Positions 24,226 to 32,013 of a stretch of 55,539 bases of DNA are shown here, in pieces. How positions within the stretch are numbered: the stretch's first letter is position 1; every line of letters starts with the position of its first letter. The translations under genes were made by a program, and so were the position numbers. The notes under the pieces are model-generated. The model saw only the letters and a list, made by a program, of their open reading frames with translations, was not told the DNA's origin and searched no databases. The stretch lies in the NCBI GenBank assembly GCA_016471375.1, contig WGLZ01000007.1, forward strand, positions 1 to 55,539, given 5' to 3'. The DNA is from Cyanobacteria bacterium RI_101. GTDB taxonomy: Bacteria > Cyanobacteriota > Cyanobacteriia > Cyanobacteriales > Microcystaceae.

Positions 24226-25020
24226 AGCCCGCGCTGAAACAATCCCCGACCATTGCACCTGTTTCTCCCCCGCGCGACGGTAGGAAAAGAAAGACTCTGG
24301 AGTTTGGTAAGTGCAGAGGTCGGAAACCGCAATCTGCTCAGGTTTGAAGCCCAGGTGACGCAGTTGTAAAGCGCCGACGAGACGGACGTCTAAACGGATT
24401 TTGCCGGGTTCCGGGTCGGGCAAAAGCGGCGCTTCCTTCCAGGTCTGAGCTTCGGCCAATAGTTCCGCCGCCGCCGCCGCAAAAGTAGGGGAGATACTAC
24501 GAACCACCTGTAAGCCCACCTCCCGGTCCACCTGATAAACCTGGGGGGAAATGGCCGGCCCCAGCGCCGCCCGCAGATCCGGTAACTGACTCCCTTGGGC
24601 GAGAAATAAGTCAACAGCTTTGGGAATAATGCCCTGGGCCGTGCCCCGCCAACCCGCGTGGAGCGCCGCCACCCGACCCGTAACTAGATCCCCGATTAAC
24701 ACCGGCGTGCAATCGGCGCTGGCTACCCAGAGGGATTGGTTGGGGCCGTCGCTAAGGAGGCCGTCCGCCGGCGCAAAGGTTTCCGCCGCCGTCGGTAAAG
24801 CGCCGGGAGAGAGAATCTCGGCGCCGTGGACTTGTTTCACCCGAAACGCGGAAGTGTCCGGCGCCAGGGCGCAGACTAAAGTTTCCGGCGTCTCCGGCGC
24901 CCACTGGCGGGTAAAAAAGCCGTGGGGCCAGGGATCGAGGAGGGCGCAGGTTAGCAGGGGCCGTCCTTGAGCCTCCCGCCAACGCCAAAGGGAGGAAGAG
25001 GGTCTGGGAGTTTTTTCCAT
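24199..25020 (-). CDS. pgeF: peptidoglycan editing factor PgeF (YfiH/laccase-domain family)
   Basis: Purine-nucleoside/laccase-domain family protein; the E. coli member hydrolyses mis-incorporated UDP-MurNAc-L-Ser. Motifs: RVKQVHGAEI, ADC in WVASADCTPVLIGD, HAGWRGTAQGI and DLCTYQTPESFFSYRR, giving the His/Cys metal site. The body ends at VQWSGIVSAR; the final ASGSPPWRG is encoded by a palindromic repeat, so the natural stop has probably been displaced. 273 residues. Divergent from cpcF with a 120-bp gap. Confidence 0.9.
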   Translation of the reverse strand: MEKTPRPSSSLWRWREAQGRPLLTCALLDPWPHGFFTRQWAPETPETLVCALAPDTSAFRVKQVHGAEILSPGALPTAAETFAPADGLLSDGPNQSLWVASADCTPVLIGDLVTGRVAALHAGWRGTAQGIIPKAVDLFLAQGSQLPDLRAALGPAISPQVYQVDREVGLQVVRSISPTFAAAAAELLAEAQTWKEAPLLPDPEPGKIRLDVRLVGALQLRHLGFKPEQIAVSDLCTYQTPESFFSYRRAGEKQVQWSGIVSARASGSPPWRG

Positions 25021-25140
25021 AGCGGGGATACTGTAATAGCCAGTCGAAAACGCCCTATGATTGACATTCTAGACAAGCTTAGCCCCCTTCCCCCGGCGCT
25101 GGGGCCATTTCCCCGATTGTCTGAACCCTCTTCTTTGCCG

Positions 25141-25791
25141 ATGAACCCTGATATCGTTTCCCTGCTCCAAGCTCTCGACCAGGCCGACTCGGCGCCGAAA
25201 TTAGCCCAGGCGACTCGGCGCCTCGCCCAGGCTCAATATCCCGACGCCATTCCCGCTCTGGTTAAAGTTTTGGGTTACAACAACCCCGGCGCGGCGGTGG
25301 CGGCGGTGGAAGGACTGATTAATCTGGGGGAAGCGGCAGCGCCCTACCTGCTGGAGCACATCGACGGCTTTAACTACGGCGCCAGGGCTTGGATCACTCG
25401 GGCCCTGGCGGGCATCGGCGACCCGAGAGGGCTAGAAATTCTCCTCGACGCCGCCCAGTCGGATTTCGCCCTCAGCGTCCGGCGCTCGGCGGCCAAGGGA
25501 TTGGGGCATTTACGGTGGGAGCAAGTCGATCCCTCCCAGTTAGCCCAGGTTCAAGACCGGGTGTTAACGGCGCTCCAAGCGGTGGCGGAAAAGGATGGAG
25601 AATGGGTGGTGCGGTACAGCGCCGCGGCGGGATTAGAGGCGTTAGCCCAGGCTCAGCCCGGCTTAAACGCTCAGGTTACGGGCTTTCTGACTGCCCGTTT
25701 ACCCCGGGAACCGGAAGCGGTGGTTCAGGCCCGCATTCATTGGGCGCTGGAAAAACTGGCAAAAACCAAATATAGCAATACGGAAGCATAA
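25141..25791 (+). CDS. cpcF: phycocyanobilin lyase subunit CpcF
   Basis: HEAT/E-Z-type repeat protein that with CpcE attaches phycocyanobilin to Cys84 of the phycocyanin alpha subunit. 216 residues with family-typical PALVKVLGYNNPGAAVAAVEGLI, GFNYGARAWITRALAGIGDPRGLE, DFALSVRRSAAKGLGHLRW and EWVVRYSAAAGLEAL. The ATG at 25141 is chosen by homology to known CpcF N-termini (MNPDIVSLLQALDQADS); in-frame ATG 25057 and an earlier start would add an unrelated tail. No ribosome-binding site is obvious. cpcE, often its neighbour, is not in the window. Confidence 0.9.
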   Translation: MNPDIVSLLQALDQADSAPKLAQATRRLAQAQYPDAIPALVKVLGYNNPGAAVAAVEGLINLGEAAAPYLLEHIDGFNYGARAWITRALAGIGDPRGLEILLDAAQSDFALSVRRSAAKGLGHLRWEQVDPSQLAQVQDRVLTALQAVAEKDGEWVVRYSAAAGLEALAQAQPGLNAQVTGFLTARLPREPEAVVQARIHWALEKLAKTKYSNTEA

Positions 25792-25909
25792 GCAATTTAC
25801 TCCGGCGGAGAAATACAAAAAAACTGAACTTGCGCAGAACAGTTTTTCCTTGACTAGGATGGAGCAGTCTGGGGAACCGTCGAGAATAAGCCCCCCCGGC
25901 AGGTATTGG

Positions 25910-26302
25910 TTAACTCAGCGCCGCTAGCAGTTCCTCCACCTTAGCTTTGACCTCGTCCCGCACTCGGGGGAAAATTTCCGGCGCTTCGGCGGGGTCGTCC
26001 AACTGCCAATCTTCAAAGACGTCTCGGATTAACCATTCCGCAGGTAAATTGACCCCGCAACCGCAGAGGGAAATAACGACGTCGTACTCTTCGGCATTAA
26101 AATCCGCCAGCGCCTTGGAGGTCTGGTCGCTGATATCGACCCCGACGTCCTTCATGGCGGCAATGGCTTCGGGACGGACTTGACTGGCTTCTAGCCCAGA
26201 ACTGGTCACGCTGATTTTACCGGCGCCGAGGGTTTTGGCGAAGCCTTCCGCCATTTGGGAACGGGCGGAGTTTTTTTTGCAGACAAACATGACGCGTTTC
26301 AT
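25910..26302 (-). CDS. arsC: glutaredoxin-dependent arsenate reductase (Synechocystis type)
   Basis: Reduces arsenate to arsenite. Low-molecular-weight phosphatase fold with active-site loop VCKKNSARSQ: Cys8 nucleophile and Arg14. Cys80 and Cys82 (ISLCGCG) match the resolving cysteines of the Synechocystis ArsC, while the position equivalent to its Cys13 is Ala here. 130 residues with the usual DVFEDWQLDDPAEAPE region for arsenate reductases. It is the last gene of arsB-arsH-arsC, but a 189-bp gap filled with repeats separates it from arsH. Confidence 0.92.
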   Translation of the reverse strand: MKRVMFVCKKNSARSQMAEGFAKTLGAGKISVTSSGLEASQVRPEAIAAMKDVGVDISDQTSKALADFNAEEYDVVISLCGCGVNLPAEWLIRDVFEDWQLDDPAEAPEIFPRVRDEVKAKVEELLAALS

Positions 26303-26305
26303 GAT

Positions 26306-26459
26306 TCAGATTCCAGATTTCAGAGGACAGATTTCAGATTAAACGGCGATTTTCTTTAGCCCCTACCAGTCCTTCGGCTAGGACTAGCTCAGTACGGCTG
26401 ATTGGAAGGGAGAAACCGGTTTCAAAGTCCCCCTTACAAAGGGGGATTTAGGGGGATTT
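26306..26459. repeat. repeat-filled gap between arsH and arsC
   Basis: Three elements in sequence: CAGATTTCAG-type repeats (26306-26340); a stem-loop with AGTCCT and AGGACT arms around a 6-base loop (26368-26385); and a palindromic TCCCCCTTACAAAGGGGGA unit followed by TTTAGGGGGATT (26428-26458). None carries a T run typical of an intrinsic terminator, so read-through from arsH to arsC remains possible. Confidence 0.75.
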
Positions 26460-26491
26460 ACTTATCGGGGTAAAGCGAGTTAGGCTAATCC

Positions 26492-27124
26492 CTATTCCCT
26501 AGCTCGGCGCTCGCTGTGACGGTCGGTGAGATAATCCGCCCGATCCCGTAAAAGCAGGGTGAACTTAAATAATTCCTCCATGACGTCAACGACCCGGTCT
26601 CGGTAGGGGGAATCCTTCATCGCGCCGTCCTCCTCAAATTCCTGATAGGCCTTAGCCACGGAGGATTGGTTGGGAATGGTAAACATCCGCATCCAGCGCC
26701 CCAAAATGCGGAGACTATTAACGGCGTTAAAGGACTGGGAGCCGCCGCTGACCTGCATCACCGCTAGGGTCTTGCCCTGGGTGGGCCGCACAGAGCCGAT
26801 TTCTAGGGGAATCCAGTCGATTTGATTTTTAATCACCCCCGTGATGTTGCCGTGCATTTCCGGGGAAGACCAGACCTGCCCTTCCGACCATTGGCTCAAT
26901 TCCAAGAGTTCTCGCACCTTGGGATGGCTGTCGGGCACTTGACCCCGCAGGGGCAATTCCCTCGGGTCGAAGATCCGAACTTCGGCGCCGTAGGCGGAGA
27001 TAATGCGGGCGGCCTCTTCCGCCAGTAAACGGCTATAGGAGCGCTCCCGCAGGGAGCCGTAGAGAAAAAGAATCCGGGGCGGATGGGTAGAGGGTTCAAG
27101 GGGGGGAGGGGTCAGGTCAATCAT
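26492..27124 (-). CDS. arsH: ArsH NADPH-dependent flavoprotein
   Basis: FMN-binding NADPH oxidoreductase; ArsH proteins oxidise trivalent organoarsenicals and reduce quinones. Family motifs: [20 protein letters not shown] (flavin phosphate loop), [11 protein letters not shown] and [19 protein letters not shown]. 210 residues, typical. Its start overlaps the end of arsB by 8 bp, indicating translational coupling, and arsC follows after the repeat-filled gap. Cytosolic. Confidence 0.95.
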   Translation of the reverse strand: MIDLTPPPLEPSTHPPRILFLYGSLRERSYSRLLAEEAARIISAYGAEVRIFDPRELPLRGQVPDSHPKVRELLELSQWSEGQVWSSPEMHGNITGVIKNQIDWIPLEIGSVRPTQGKTLAVMQVSGGSQSFNAVNSLRILGRWMRMFTIPNQSSVAKAYQEFEEDGAMKDSPYRDRVVDVMEELFKFTLLLRDRADYLTDRHSERRARE

Positions 27125-28262
27125 AGGCGCTCAGGCAACGGGGATCGAGGAGGGTGGCTTTTTGGGGGTCCCGGGGGAACCAAAAGGCGGTCTTTTTACA
27201 GAATTCCACCAGCATCAACATCACCGGCACTTCAATCAGAACCCCCACCACCGTGGCCAGCGCCGCCCCGGAGTTGAGGCCAAAGAGCATGACCGCCGTG
27301 GCGATGGCCACTTCAAAGTGATTACTGGCGCCGATGAGCGCCGCCGGCGCCGCGTCTTCGTAGGTCAGTCCCAGTTTTTGGGCGGCGACGTAGGAGATCC
27401 CGAAGATGAAGTTGGTTTGAATAAAGAGGGGAACGGCGATGAGGAGAATATGGAGGGGATTGTTGACGATTAACTCCCCCTTAAAGGCAAAGAGGAGAAC
27501 TAGGGTCAACAACAGCGCCGCGATGGCCACCGGACTGAGGTAGTGGAGAAAACGGCGCTTAAACCAAGCCTCTCCCTTATGTTTAAAAATCCAGTGACGG
27601 CTGTAGATCCCCGCCGCTAAGGGTAAGCCGACATAGATTAAAACTGACAAAACAATGGTTTGCCAAGGCACCGTCAAGTTATTGGCCGAAAGCAACCATT
27701 TCCCCAGGGGCGCATAGAGGAAAAGCATGGCTAGGGAGTTGACCGCCACCATCACGAGGGTATGCCCCTGGTTGCTGTAGGACAGGTAGCCCCACATTAA
27801 AACCATGGCCGTGCAGGGGGCGATGCCCAAGAGGATACAACCGGCGATGTAGGAATTGGCTAGGGTGACCTCGCTTCCCCGAATCAGCTCCGTCGCTTGC
27901 AATAAGGGCGCAAAGAGCCAGCCAAGGAAAAATTGAGCGAAGGCCACCATGGTAAAGGGCTTGATCAACCAATTCACCACCAGAGTCAAGAGAACCGGCT
28001 TCGGCGCTTTCGCGGCCTGCGCCGCCTGGGAAAAGTCAATTTTCACCATGATGGGGTACATCATGAAGAACAGACAAACGGCGATGGGGATGGAGACGTT
28101 ATAGACGCTCCAGGCGTCGAGGGTCTGGGCGACGCCTGGAAAAAAGCGTCCCAGCAGAATGCCCGCCCCAATACAGAGCGCCACCCAGAGGGTGAGGTAT
28201 TTTTCAAAGGCGTTGAGGGTTCCCCCGGCCTGAACGGCTTGGGGATTGCGAGCGCGGGTCAT
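27117..28262 (-). CDS. arsB: ACR3-type arsenite efflux transporter
   Basis: Inner-membrane arsenite exporter of the ACR3 family (called arsB in Synechocystis). About ten transmembrane helices, with the family cysteine motif [16 protein letters not shown] and [12 protein letters not shown], and [16 protein letters not shown] near the end. 381 residues. First gene of arsB-arsH-arsC. The start is ATG at 28262 with GGA five bases upstream. Two exact ArsR-type operators and a TATAAT -10 box lie just upstream, so strong arsenite induction is expected. Confidence 0.94.
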   Translation of the reverse strand: MTRARNPQAVQAGGTLNAFEKYLTLWVALCIGAGILLGRFFPGVAQTLDAWSVYNVSIPIAVCLFFMMYPIMVKIDFSQAAQAAKAPKPVLLTLVVNWLIKPFTMVAFAQFFLGWLFAPLLQATELIRGSEVTLANSYIAGCILLGIAPCTAMVLMWGYLSYSNQGHTLVMVAVNSLAMLFLYAPLGKWLLSANNLTVPWQTIVLSVLIYVGLPLAAGIYSRHWIFKHKGEAWFKRRFLHYLSPVAIAALLLTLVLLFAFKGELIVNNPLHILLIAVPLFIQTNFIFGISYVAAQKLGLTYEDAAPAALIGASNHFEVAIATAVMLFGLNSGAALATVVGVLIEVPVMLMLVEFCKKTAFWFPRDPQKATLLDPRCLSAYD

Positions 28263-28270
28263 GGAGATCC

Positions 28271-28286
28271 ATCAAGTTTTGTTGAT
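28271..28286. promoter_or_regulatory. ArsR-type operator 1 (start-site side)
   Basis: Exact ATCAA-N6-TTGAT inverted repeat, the motif described for the Synechocystis arsBHC promoter. It lies 7-22 bp downstream of the -10 box on the minus strand, over the expected transcription start and close to the arsB ribosome-binding site, so a bound repressor would block initiation. Confidence 0.85.
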
Positions 28287-28292
28287 GGGTCG

Positions 28293-28321
28293 ATTATACA
28301 TCAATTTTTCTTGATGAATGA
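28293..28321 (-). promoter_or_regulatory. arsB promoter (-10 TATAAT, weak -35)
   Basis: On the minus strand TATAAT occupies 28298-28293. A 17-base spacer puts the -35 position at 28321-28316 (TCATTC), a poor match to TTGACA. The spacer is almost entirely occupied by operator 2. The promoter position is inferred from sequence only. Confidence 0.65.
28300..28315. promoter_or_regulatory. ArsR-type operator 2 (within -35/-10 spacer)
   Basis: Second exact ATCAA-N6-TTGAT inverted repeat, 29 bp centre-to-centre from operator 1. It fills the spacer between the -35 and -10 positions of the arsB promoter. Confidence 0.85.
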
Positions 28322-28408
28322 GGGGTAAAGATTTGGGAGCCAAGCGGAAGCGGTTCATGATTCGCTTAGCCCGGCTGTAACTCAAAATTGGACTGGGTCA
28401 ATCCCGGC

Positions 28409-29008
28409 TTATCGCGCTTGATAACGCAGTTGAGACGGATGAGAAATCCCCAGATTATCCTGAGGGGTCACGGGCAAAACAAGAGCCTCTAGCCCTTGTC
28501 GGGTCAACTGTTCGAGGCGCTCCTGGGCGAGATGGTTTTGGGTAAAGGTTCCCGCCTGAATGGTCTGATCCGTTTGGCTCACATAGGCTAGGGGTTCGAT
28601 TTGCTTAACCTGGGCTAGCAGACGGGGAGAATCTCCCTTTACCTGCACCCGGTAGAAAATAGCGCCGTTAGGGGAAACGGGCGATTGTCGAGGGGAGGAG
28701 GGTTCGGGCGCAGGGGCTTGGCGCTCTAGCGGCGGGGGAGCGGCGCCGTCCCGGCGAAAAATTAGCTCCGAAGGCTGGGGAGGGTTCTGCTGAAAGATCA
28801 ATTCGGCTTGAGCAGACTGAGATAAAACTTGGGGCGGAGGGGGAACCATTAGGGGCGCCGCCCCGTCGTTAACGATAGAAGGGGGCAAAGGAGAGGGAAC
28901 GGACAAAATCGGCGGGGTCTCCGCTCTCCAAGAAAAGAAAACGCCGCCGCTCAGGTTGATTCCCCCCAGAAGAAGGATCTGCCAAAATCGTTTATTCTGA
29001 ATGGTCAT
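28409..29008 (-). CDS. SPOR-like secreted or anchored protein
   Basis: 199 residues: an N-terminal hydrophobic segment (about 8-27) serves as signal or anchor, then a proline-rich linker (30-115), then an SPOR-like domain (FYRVQVKGDSPRLLAQVKQI ... QAGTFTQNHLAQERLEQLTRQGLEALVLPV). SPOR domains bind denuded peptidoglycan; the usual second Q-x-G-x-F element is visible as IQAGTFTQ. Probably periplasmic. Divergent from tsaD with a 141-bp gap that must hold both promoters. The exact role is unknown. Confidence 0.7.
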   Translation of the reverse strand: MTIQNKRFWQILLLGGINLSGGVFFSWRAETPPILSVPSPLPPSIVNDGAAPLMVPPPPQVLSQSAQAELIFQQNPPQPSELIFRRDGAAPPPLERQAPAPEPSSPRQSPVSPNGAIFYRVQVKGDSPRLLAQVKQIEPLAYVSQTDQTIQAGTFTQNHLAQERLEQLTRQGLEALVLPVTPQDNLGISHPSQLRYQAR

Positions 29009-29149
29009 AGTCTAAGTCGCTCCTCAATAACCGCGAATTTAGCTTGGCTCCAACGCCTCGGCTAATGGGGACGTTCTGGAGCTGGATTTTCTGCACGGAT
29101 TAATCCTCCCACTGTTATCCTAAGCGACTCTCGCGCTTTCGTTGAAACA

Positions 29150-30214
29150 ATGACGCTTTCCCTGGAGTCGGCCCCGGCGCCGATCCTGGCCATCGAAACC
29201 AGTTGCGACGAAACCGCCGTGGCCATTGTGGCCGGGCGACGGGTTCTCAGTAATGTGGTGGCCTCCCAAATCGCCGCTCACCAAGACTACGGGGGCGTGG
29301 TGCCGGAGGTGGCCTCTCGACAACATTTGCTCTTGATTAACGCCTGTTTAGCTCAAGCGCTGGAGGAGGCCCAAACGGACTGGGCCGATATCGGCGCCGT
29401 AGCCGCCACTGTCGCTCCGGGGCTAGTGGGCGCGTTGATGGTGGGGGTGACGGCGGCGAAAACCCTAGCCCTCTGTCGCCGGAAGCCTTTTTTGGGCGTC
29501 CATCATCTAGAAGGACATATTTACGCTAGCTACCTGAGCGAACCCACCCTAGAGCCGCCCTTTCTTTGTTTGCTGGTCTCCGGGGGTCACACCAGTTTAA
29601 TTCGGGTCGAAGCCTGCGGCGTCTATCGACAATTAGGAGCCACTCGGGACGACGCCGCGGGAGAGGCCTTTGATAAGGGCGCCCGACTTTTGGGCTTGAG
29701 CTATCCCGGGGGGCCCGCCATTGATCGGGCGGCCCAAGGGGGCAATCCCCGGGCCTTCGCCTTCCCGGAAGGGCGTATTTCCCTCCCCGGCGGCGGCTAC
29801 CATCCCTACGACTCCAGTTTTAGCGGTCTAAAAACGGCGCTTCTGCGGCGGGTTAAGGCCCTGCAAGAAGCGGGAGACCCCCTACCGGTCGCGGATTTGG
29901 CGGCCAGTTTTCAAGACGCCATCGCTCGAGCCTTGACCCAAAAAACCCTCCGTTGCGCTCAGGATCACGGGCTGAAAACCCTCGCGGTGGGCGGCGGCGT
30001 CGCGGCCAACAGCGCCCTGCGGGCCCGTCTCCGGGACGCCTGTCAGGAAGCTGGCATTCAGGTTTACTTTCCGTCCCTAAAATTTTGCACGGATAACGCC
30101 GCCATGATCGCCTGCGCGGCCGCGGCCCATTTTGAACGGGGGGAGCGCTCCTCCTTGGAGCTGGGGGTTCAATCCCGATTATCCCTAGAGGCGACGCCGA
30201 GTCTTTACGGCTAG
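29150..30214 (+). CDS. tsaD: tRNA N6-adenosine threonylcarbamoyltransferase
   Basis: Catalytic subunit for t6A37 formation in ANN-decoding tRNAs, working with TsaB, TsaC and TsaE. Kae1/Qri7/TsaD motifs are complete: [16 protein letters not shown], metal-binding [50 protein letters not shown] and [10 protein letters not shown]. 354 residues, normal length. ATG at 29150. It appears to be monocistronic, with the Uma2 gene 80 bp downstream on the same strand. Confidence 0.97.
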   Translation: MTLSLESAPAPILAIETSCDETAVAIVAGRRVLSNVVASQIAAHQDYGGVVPEVASRQHLLLINACLAQALEEAQTDWADIGAVAATVAPGLVGALMVGVTAAKTLALCRRKPFLGVHHLEGHIYASYLSEPTLEPPFLCLLVSGGHTSLIRVEACGVYRQLGATRDDAAGEAFDKGARLLGLSYPGGPAIDRAAQGGNPRAFAFPEGRISLPGGGYHPYDSSFSGLKTALLRRVKALQEAGDPLPVADLAASFQDAIARALTQKTLRCAQDHGLKTLAVGGGVAANSALRARLRDACQEAGIQVYFPSLKFCTDNAAMIACAAAAHFERGERSSLELGVQSRLSLEATPSLYG

Positions 30215-30294
30215 ACTGGATGGAACGGCGCCGATGATCAACGGAATTTGGGTTAGGATTAAAGCCTTGACTTCTGGGCGGGAGGCGCTAGATT

Positions 30295-30867
30295 ATGAGT
30301 CCCCTCATTCTGAACATAGACGCTCTGCAATTATCCGACTCGGAGTTTTATCAACTCTGCCAACAGAACCGAGACCTCCGCTTTGAGCGCACCTGCCAAG
30401 GAGCGTTAATCATCATGCCCCCCACCGGCGGTGAAGCCGGGAATCGTAATCTGGAAATCGCCTATCAGCTTCAGGCCTGGAGTCGTAGTAATGGATTGGG
30501 GATCGCCTTTGATTCTTCTACCGGGTTTAAACTCCCCAACGGCGCCGATAAATCCCCCGACGCGGCTTGGATTCCCCTAGAGAAGTGGACGGCGCTGAGC
30601 GCCGCGGAAAAACAAGGTTTTCTGCCCCTTTGCCCCGATTTTGTGATTGAACTGCGCTCCCCCAGCGATAACTTAAAGAATTTACAGGAAAAAATGGCGG
30701 AGTATCAAGAGAACGGCGCCCGTTTAGGCTGGCTGATTAATTGCCAAAGCCGGGAAGTCGAAATCTATCGTCAGGATCAAGCGCCGGAAATTCTGCGCGA
30801 TCCCAGTTTTCTTTCCGGGGAAGCGGTTTTGCCGGGGTTCACCCTCGATTTAACTCCCATTTGGTGA
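30295..30867 (+). CDS. Uma2-family (DUF820) putative endonuclease
   Basis: 190-residue PD-(D/E)XK-like protein of the large cyanobacterial Uma2 family. Core elements: LRFERTCQGALIIMPPTGGEAGNRNLEIAY, STGFKLPNGADKSPDAAWIP (catalytic Asp region) and CPDFVIELRSPSDNL (Glu in E-x-R/K), ending LPGFTLDLTPIW. Members are numerous per genome and their biological role is unknown; nuclease activity is inferred from fold. A second, truncated member is found at 54987. Confidence 0.85.
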   Translation: MSPLILNIDALQLSDSEFYQLCQQNRDLRFERTCQGALIIMPPTGGEAGNRNLEIAYQLQAWSRSNGLGIAFDSSTGFKLPNGADKSPDAAWIPLEKWTALSAAEKQGFLPLCPDFVIELRSPSDNLKNLQEKMAEYQENGARLGWLINCQSREVEIYRQDQAPEILRDPSFLSGEAVLPGFTLDLTPIW

Positions 30868-31002
30868 GCGTTAAGTGACCATTTAAGTTGCGGGTAACGG
30901 CGTCAACTCACCCTAAAACCCCTCGAACAAAGACTGCGTCTAGGCCTGGCCCATCCCCGCCAGTTATACTGACTCAGCGCCGAGATTACCGTCCTTTAAC
31001 CC

Positions 31003-31311
31003 ATGTCCACTTCGACTCTCTCTCCCCACGAGCGCCTAGGCGTCGCGCCGGGCGTCTCCCCCGCGGAATTGAAAGCCGCCTACCACGCCAAACTGAAGGA
31101 ATTTCCCGCCCATAGCCACCCGCAGGAGTTTAAAGCCGTGCGGGAAGCCTACGAAATCCTCCGCAAAGATCCCGCCCAACGATCCCGGGAAATTTTGAAA
31201 GCCAAATCCTTCGATCTTCAGATGGATCCGGCGCCGGTGGAACGCTTCAAAGCCCGCCTGATGGAGCGCCTCGATCTCAGCTTTGCCGACGTTTTGCGGA
31301 AAACCTTTTAA
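31003..31311 (+). CDS. J-domain-like protein lacking HPD
   Basis: 102-residue protein with a J-domain helix pattern: HERLGVAPGVSPAELKAAYHAKLKEF (helices I-II) and EFKAVREAYEILRKD (helix III). Where the HPD tripeptide belongs, the sequence reads FPAHSHPQ, so no HPD is present and stimulation of Hsp70 ATPase is doubtful. The rest is a short charged tail. The GrpE-like gene starts 2 bp after its stop, so the two are surely co-translated. No Hsp70 gene is in the window. Confidence 0.75.
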   Translation: MSTSTLSPHERLGVAPGVSPAELKAAYHAKLKEFPAHSHPQEFKAVREAYEILRKDPAQRSREILKAKSFDLQMDPAPVERFKARLMERLDLSFADVLRKTF

Positions 31312-31313
31312 CG

Positions 31314-32012
31314 ATGCCCGATTCCCGAACCCTCTTTGACGAGTTTGTCCGTTTCGCGCAAACGGCGCCGTCCCCGCCGGATTTTTACCAGGGCGAGCCG
31401 GAGAGCCTAGAGCCGGCGCCGGACGTCTATAGCTTGATGGCGGAATGGAACGCCCTGCGCCATGAAGTTAAGCAACAGGGTAAATTACTGCAAGCCAGTC
31501 ACGGAACCCTGAAAAAAGCCTTGGATAACCTCGAACAACAGACGCCTCTCCCCTCTCCGACTCCAACGGCGCCGGCAACTCCTCTCCCAGAGCTTTTCAA
31601 GCAATTACTGACCGTCCTCGACGACCTTGACCGGGCCGAGGAGCATTTGCAAAATCAGATCGAGAATCCGGCGCCGCCCCCGGTTCTAGTCTTACCCGGT
31701 TGGAAACAAAGCGTTTTAACCTTCCTCGGCGTCAAACAACCAGACCCGACCGCGGCCATTACCGCGGCGCTGAGTAGCCACCTGACGGGATTAACCCTGA
31801 TCCGTCGCAACCTGCTAGACCTACTAGCCCAATACGACGTGACGCCCATGAACGCCGAGGGAAGTCCCTTTGACGGCAAAATCATGTACGCCCTCGGCCG
31901 GGAAGCCCGCCCCGGAGCGCCGGAGAACACGGTCTGCCGGGAGGTGGTCAAGGGCTATTGGCAAGGGGAGCGGGTGTTGCGGGAAGCCCAAGTGATTGTG
32001 GCGGCCCGGTAG
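31314..32012 (+). CDS. GrpE-like nucleotide-exchange-factor homologue
   Basis: 232 residues. An N-terminal coiled-coil region (about 40-85, EWNALRHEVKQQGKLLQASH) is followed by a proline-rich break, a second helical part (LFKQLLTVLDDLDRAEEHLQ; TGLTLIRRNLLDLLAQYDV) and a beta-domain of GrpE type (VTPMNAEGSPFDGKIMYALG ... CREVVKGYWQGERVLREAQVIVA). Sequence is diverged from housekeeping GrpE and interrupted by a proline/tryptophan segment (about 125-150). It pairs with the upstream J-like gene. Its Hsp70 partner is not here; DnaK-type regulation is inferred. Confidence 0.72.
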   Translation: MPDSRTLFDEFVRFAQTAPSPPDFYQGEPESLEPAPDVYSLMAEWNALRHEVKQQGKLLQASHGTLKKALDNLEQQTPLPSPTPTAPATPLPELFKQLLTVLDDLDRAEEHLQNQIENPAPPPVLVLPGWKQSVLTFLGVKQPDPTAAITAALSSHLTGLTLIRRNLLDLLAQYDVTPMNAEGSPFDGKIMYALGREARPGAPENTVCREVVKGYWQGERVLREAQVIVAAR

Positions 32013-32013
32013 C

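Noticed and set aside
26368-26400. Promoter-like CTAGGACTAGCTCAGTAC sequence in the arsH-arsC gap
   Set aside because: It looks like parts of a familiar synthetic promoter but lacks a complete -35/-10 arrangement and is better explained as a small stem-loop.
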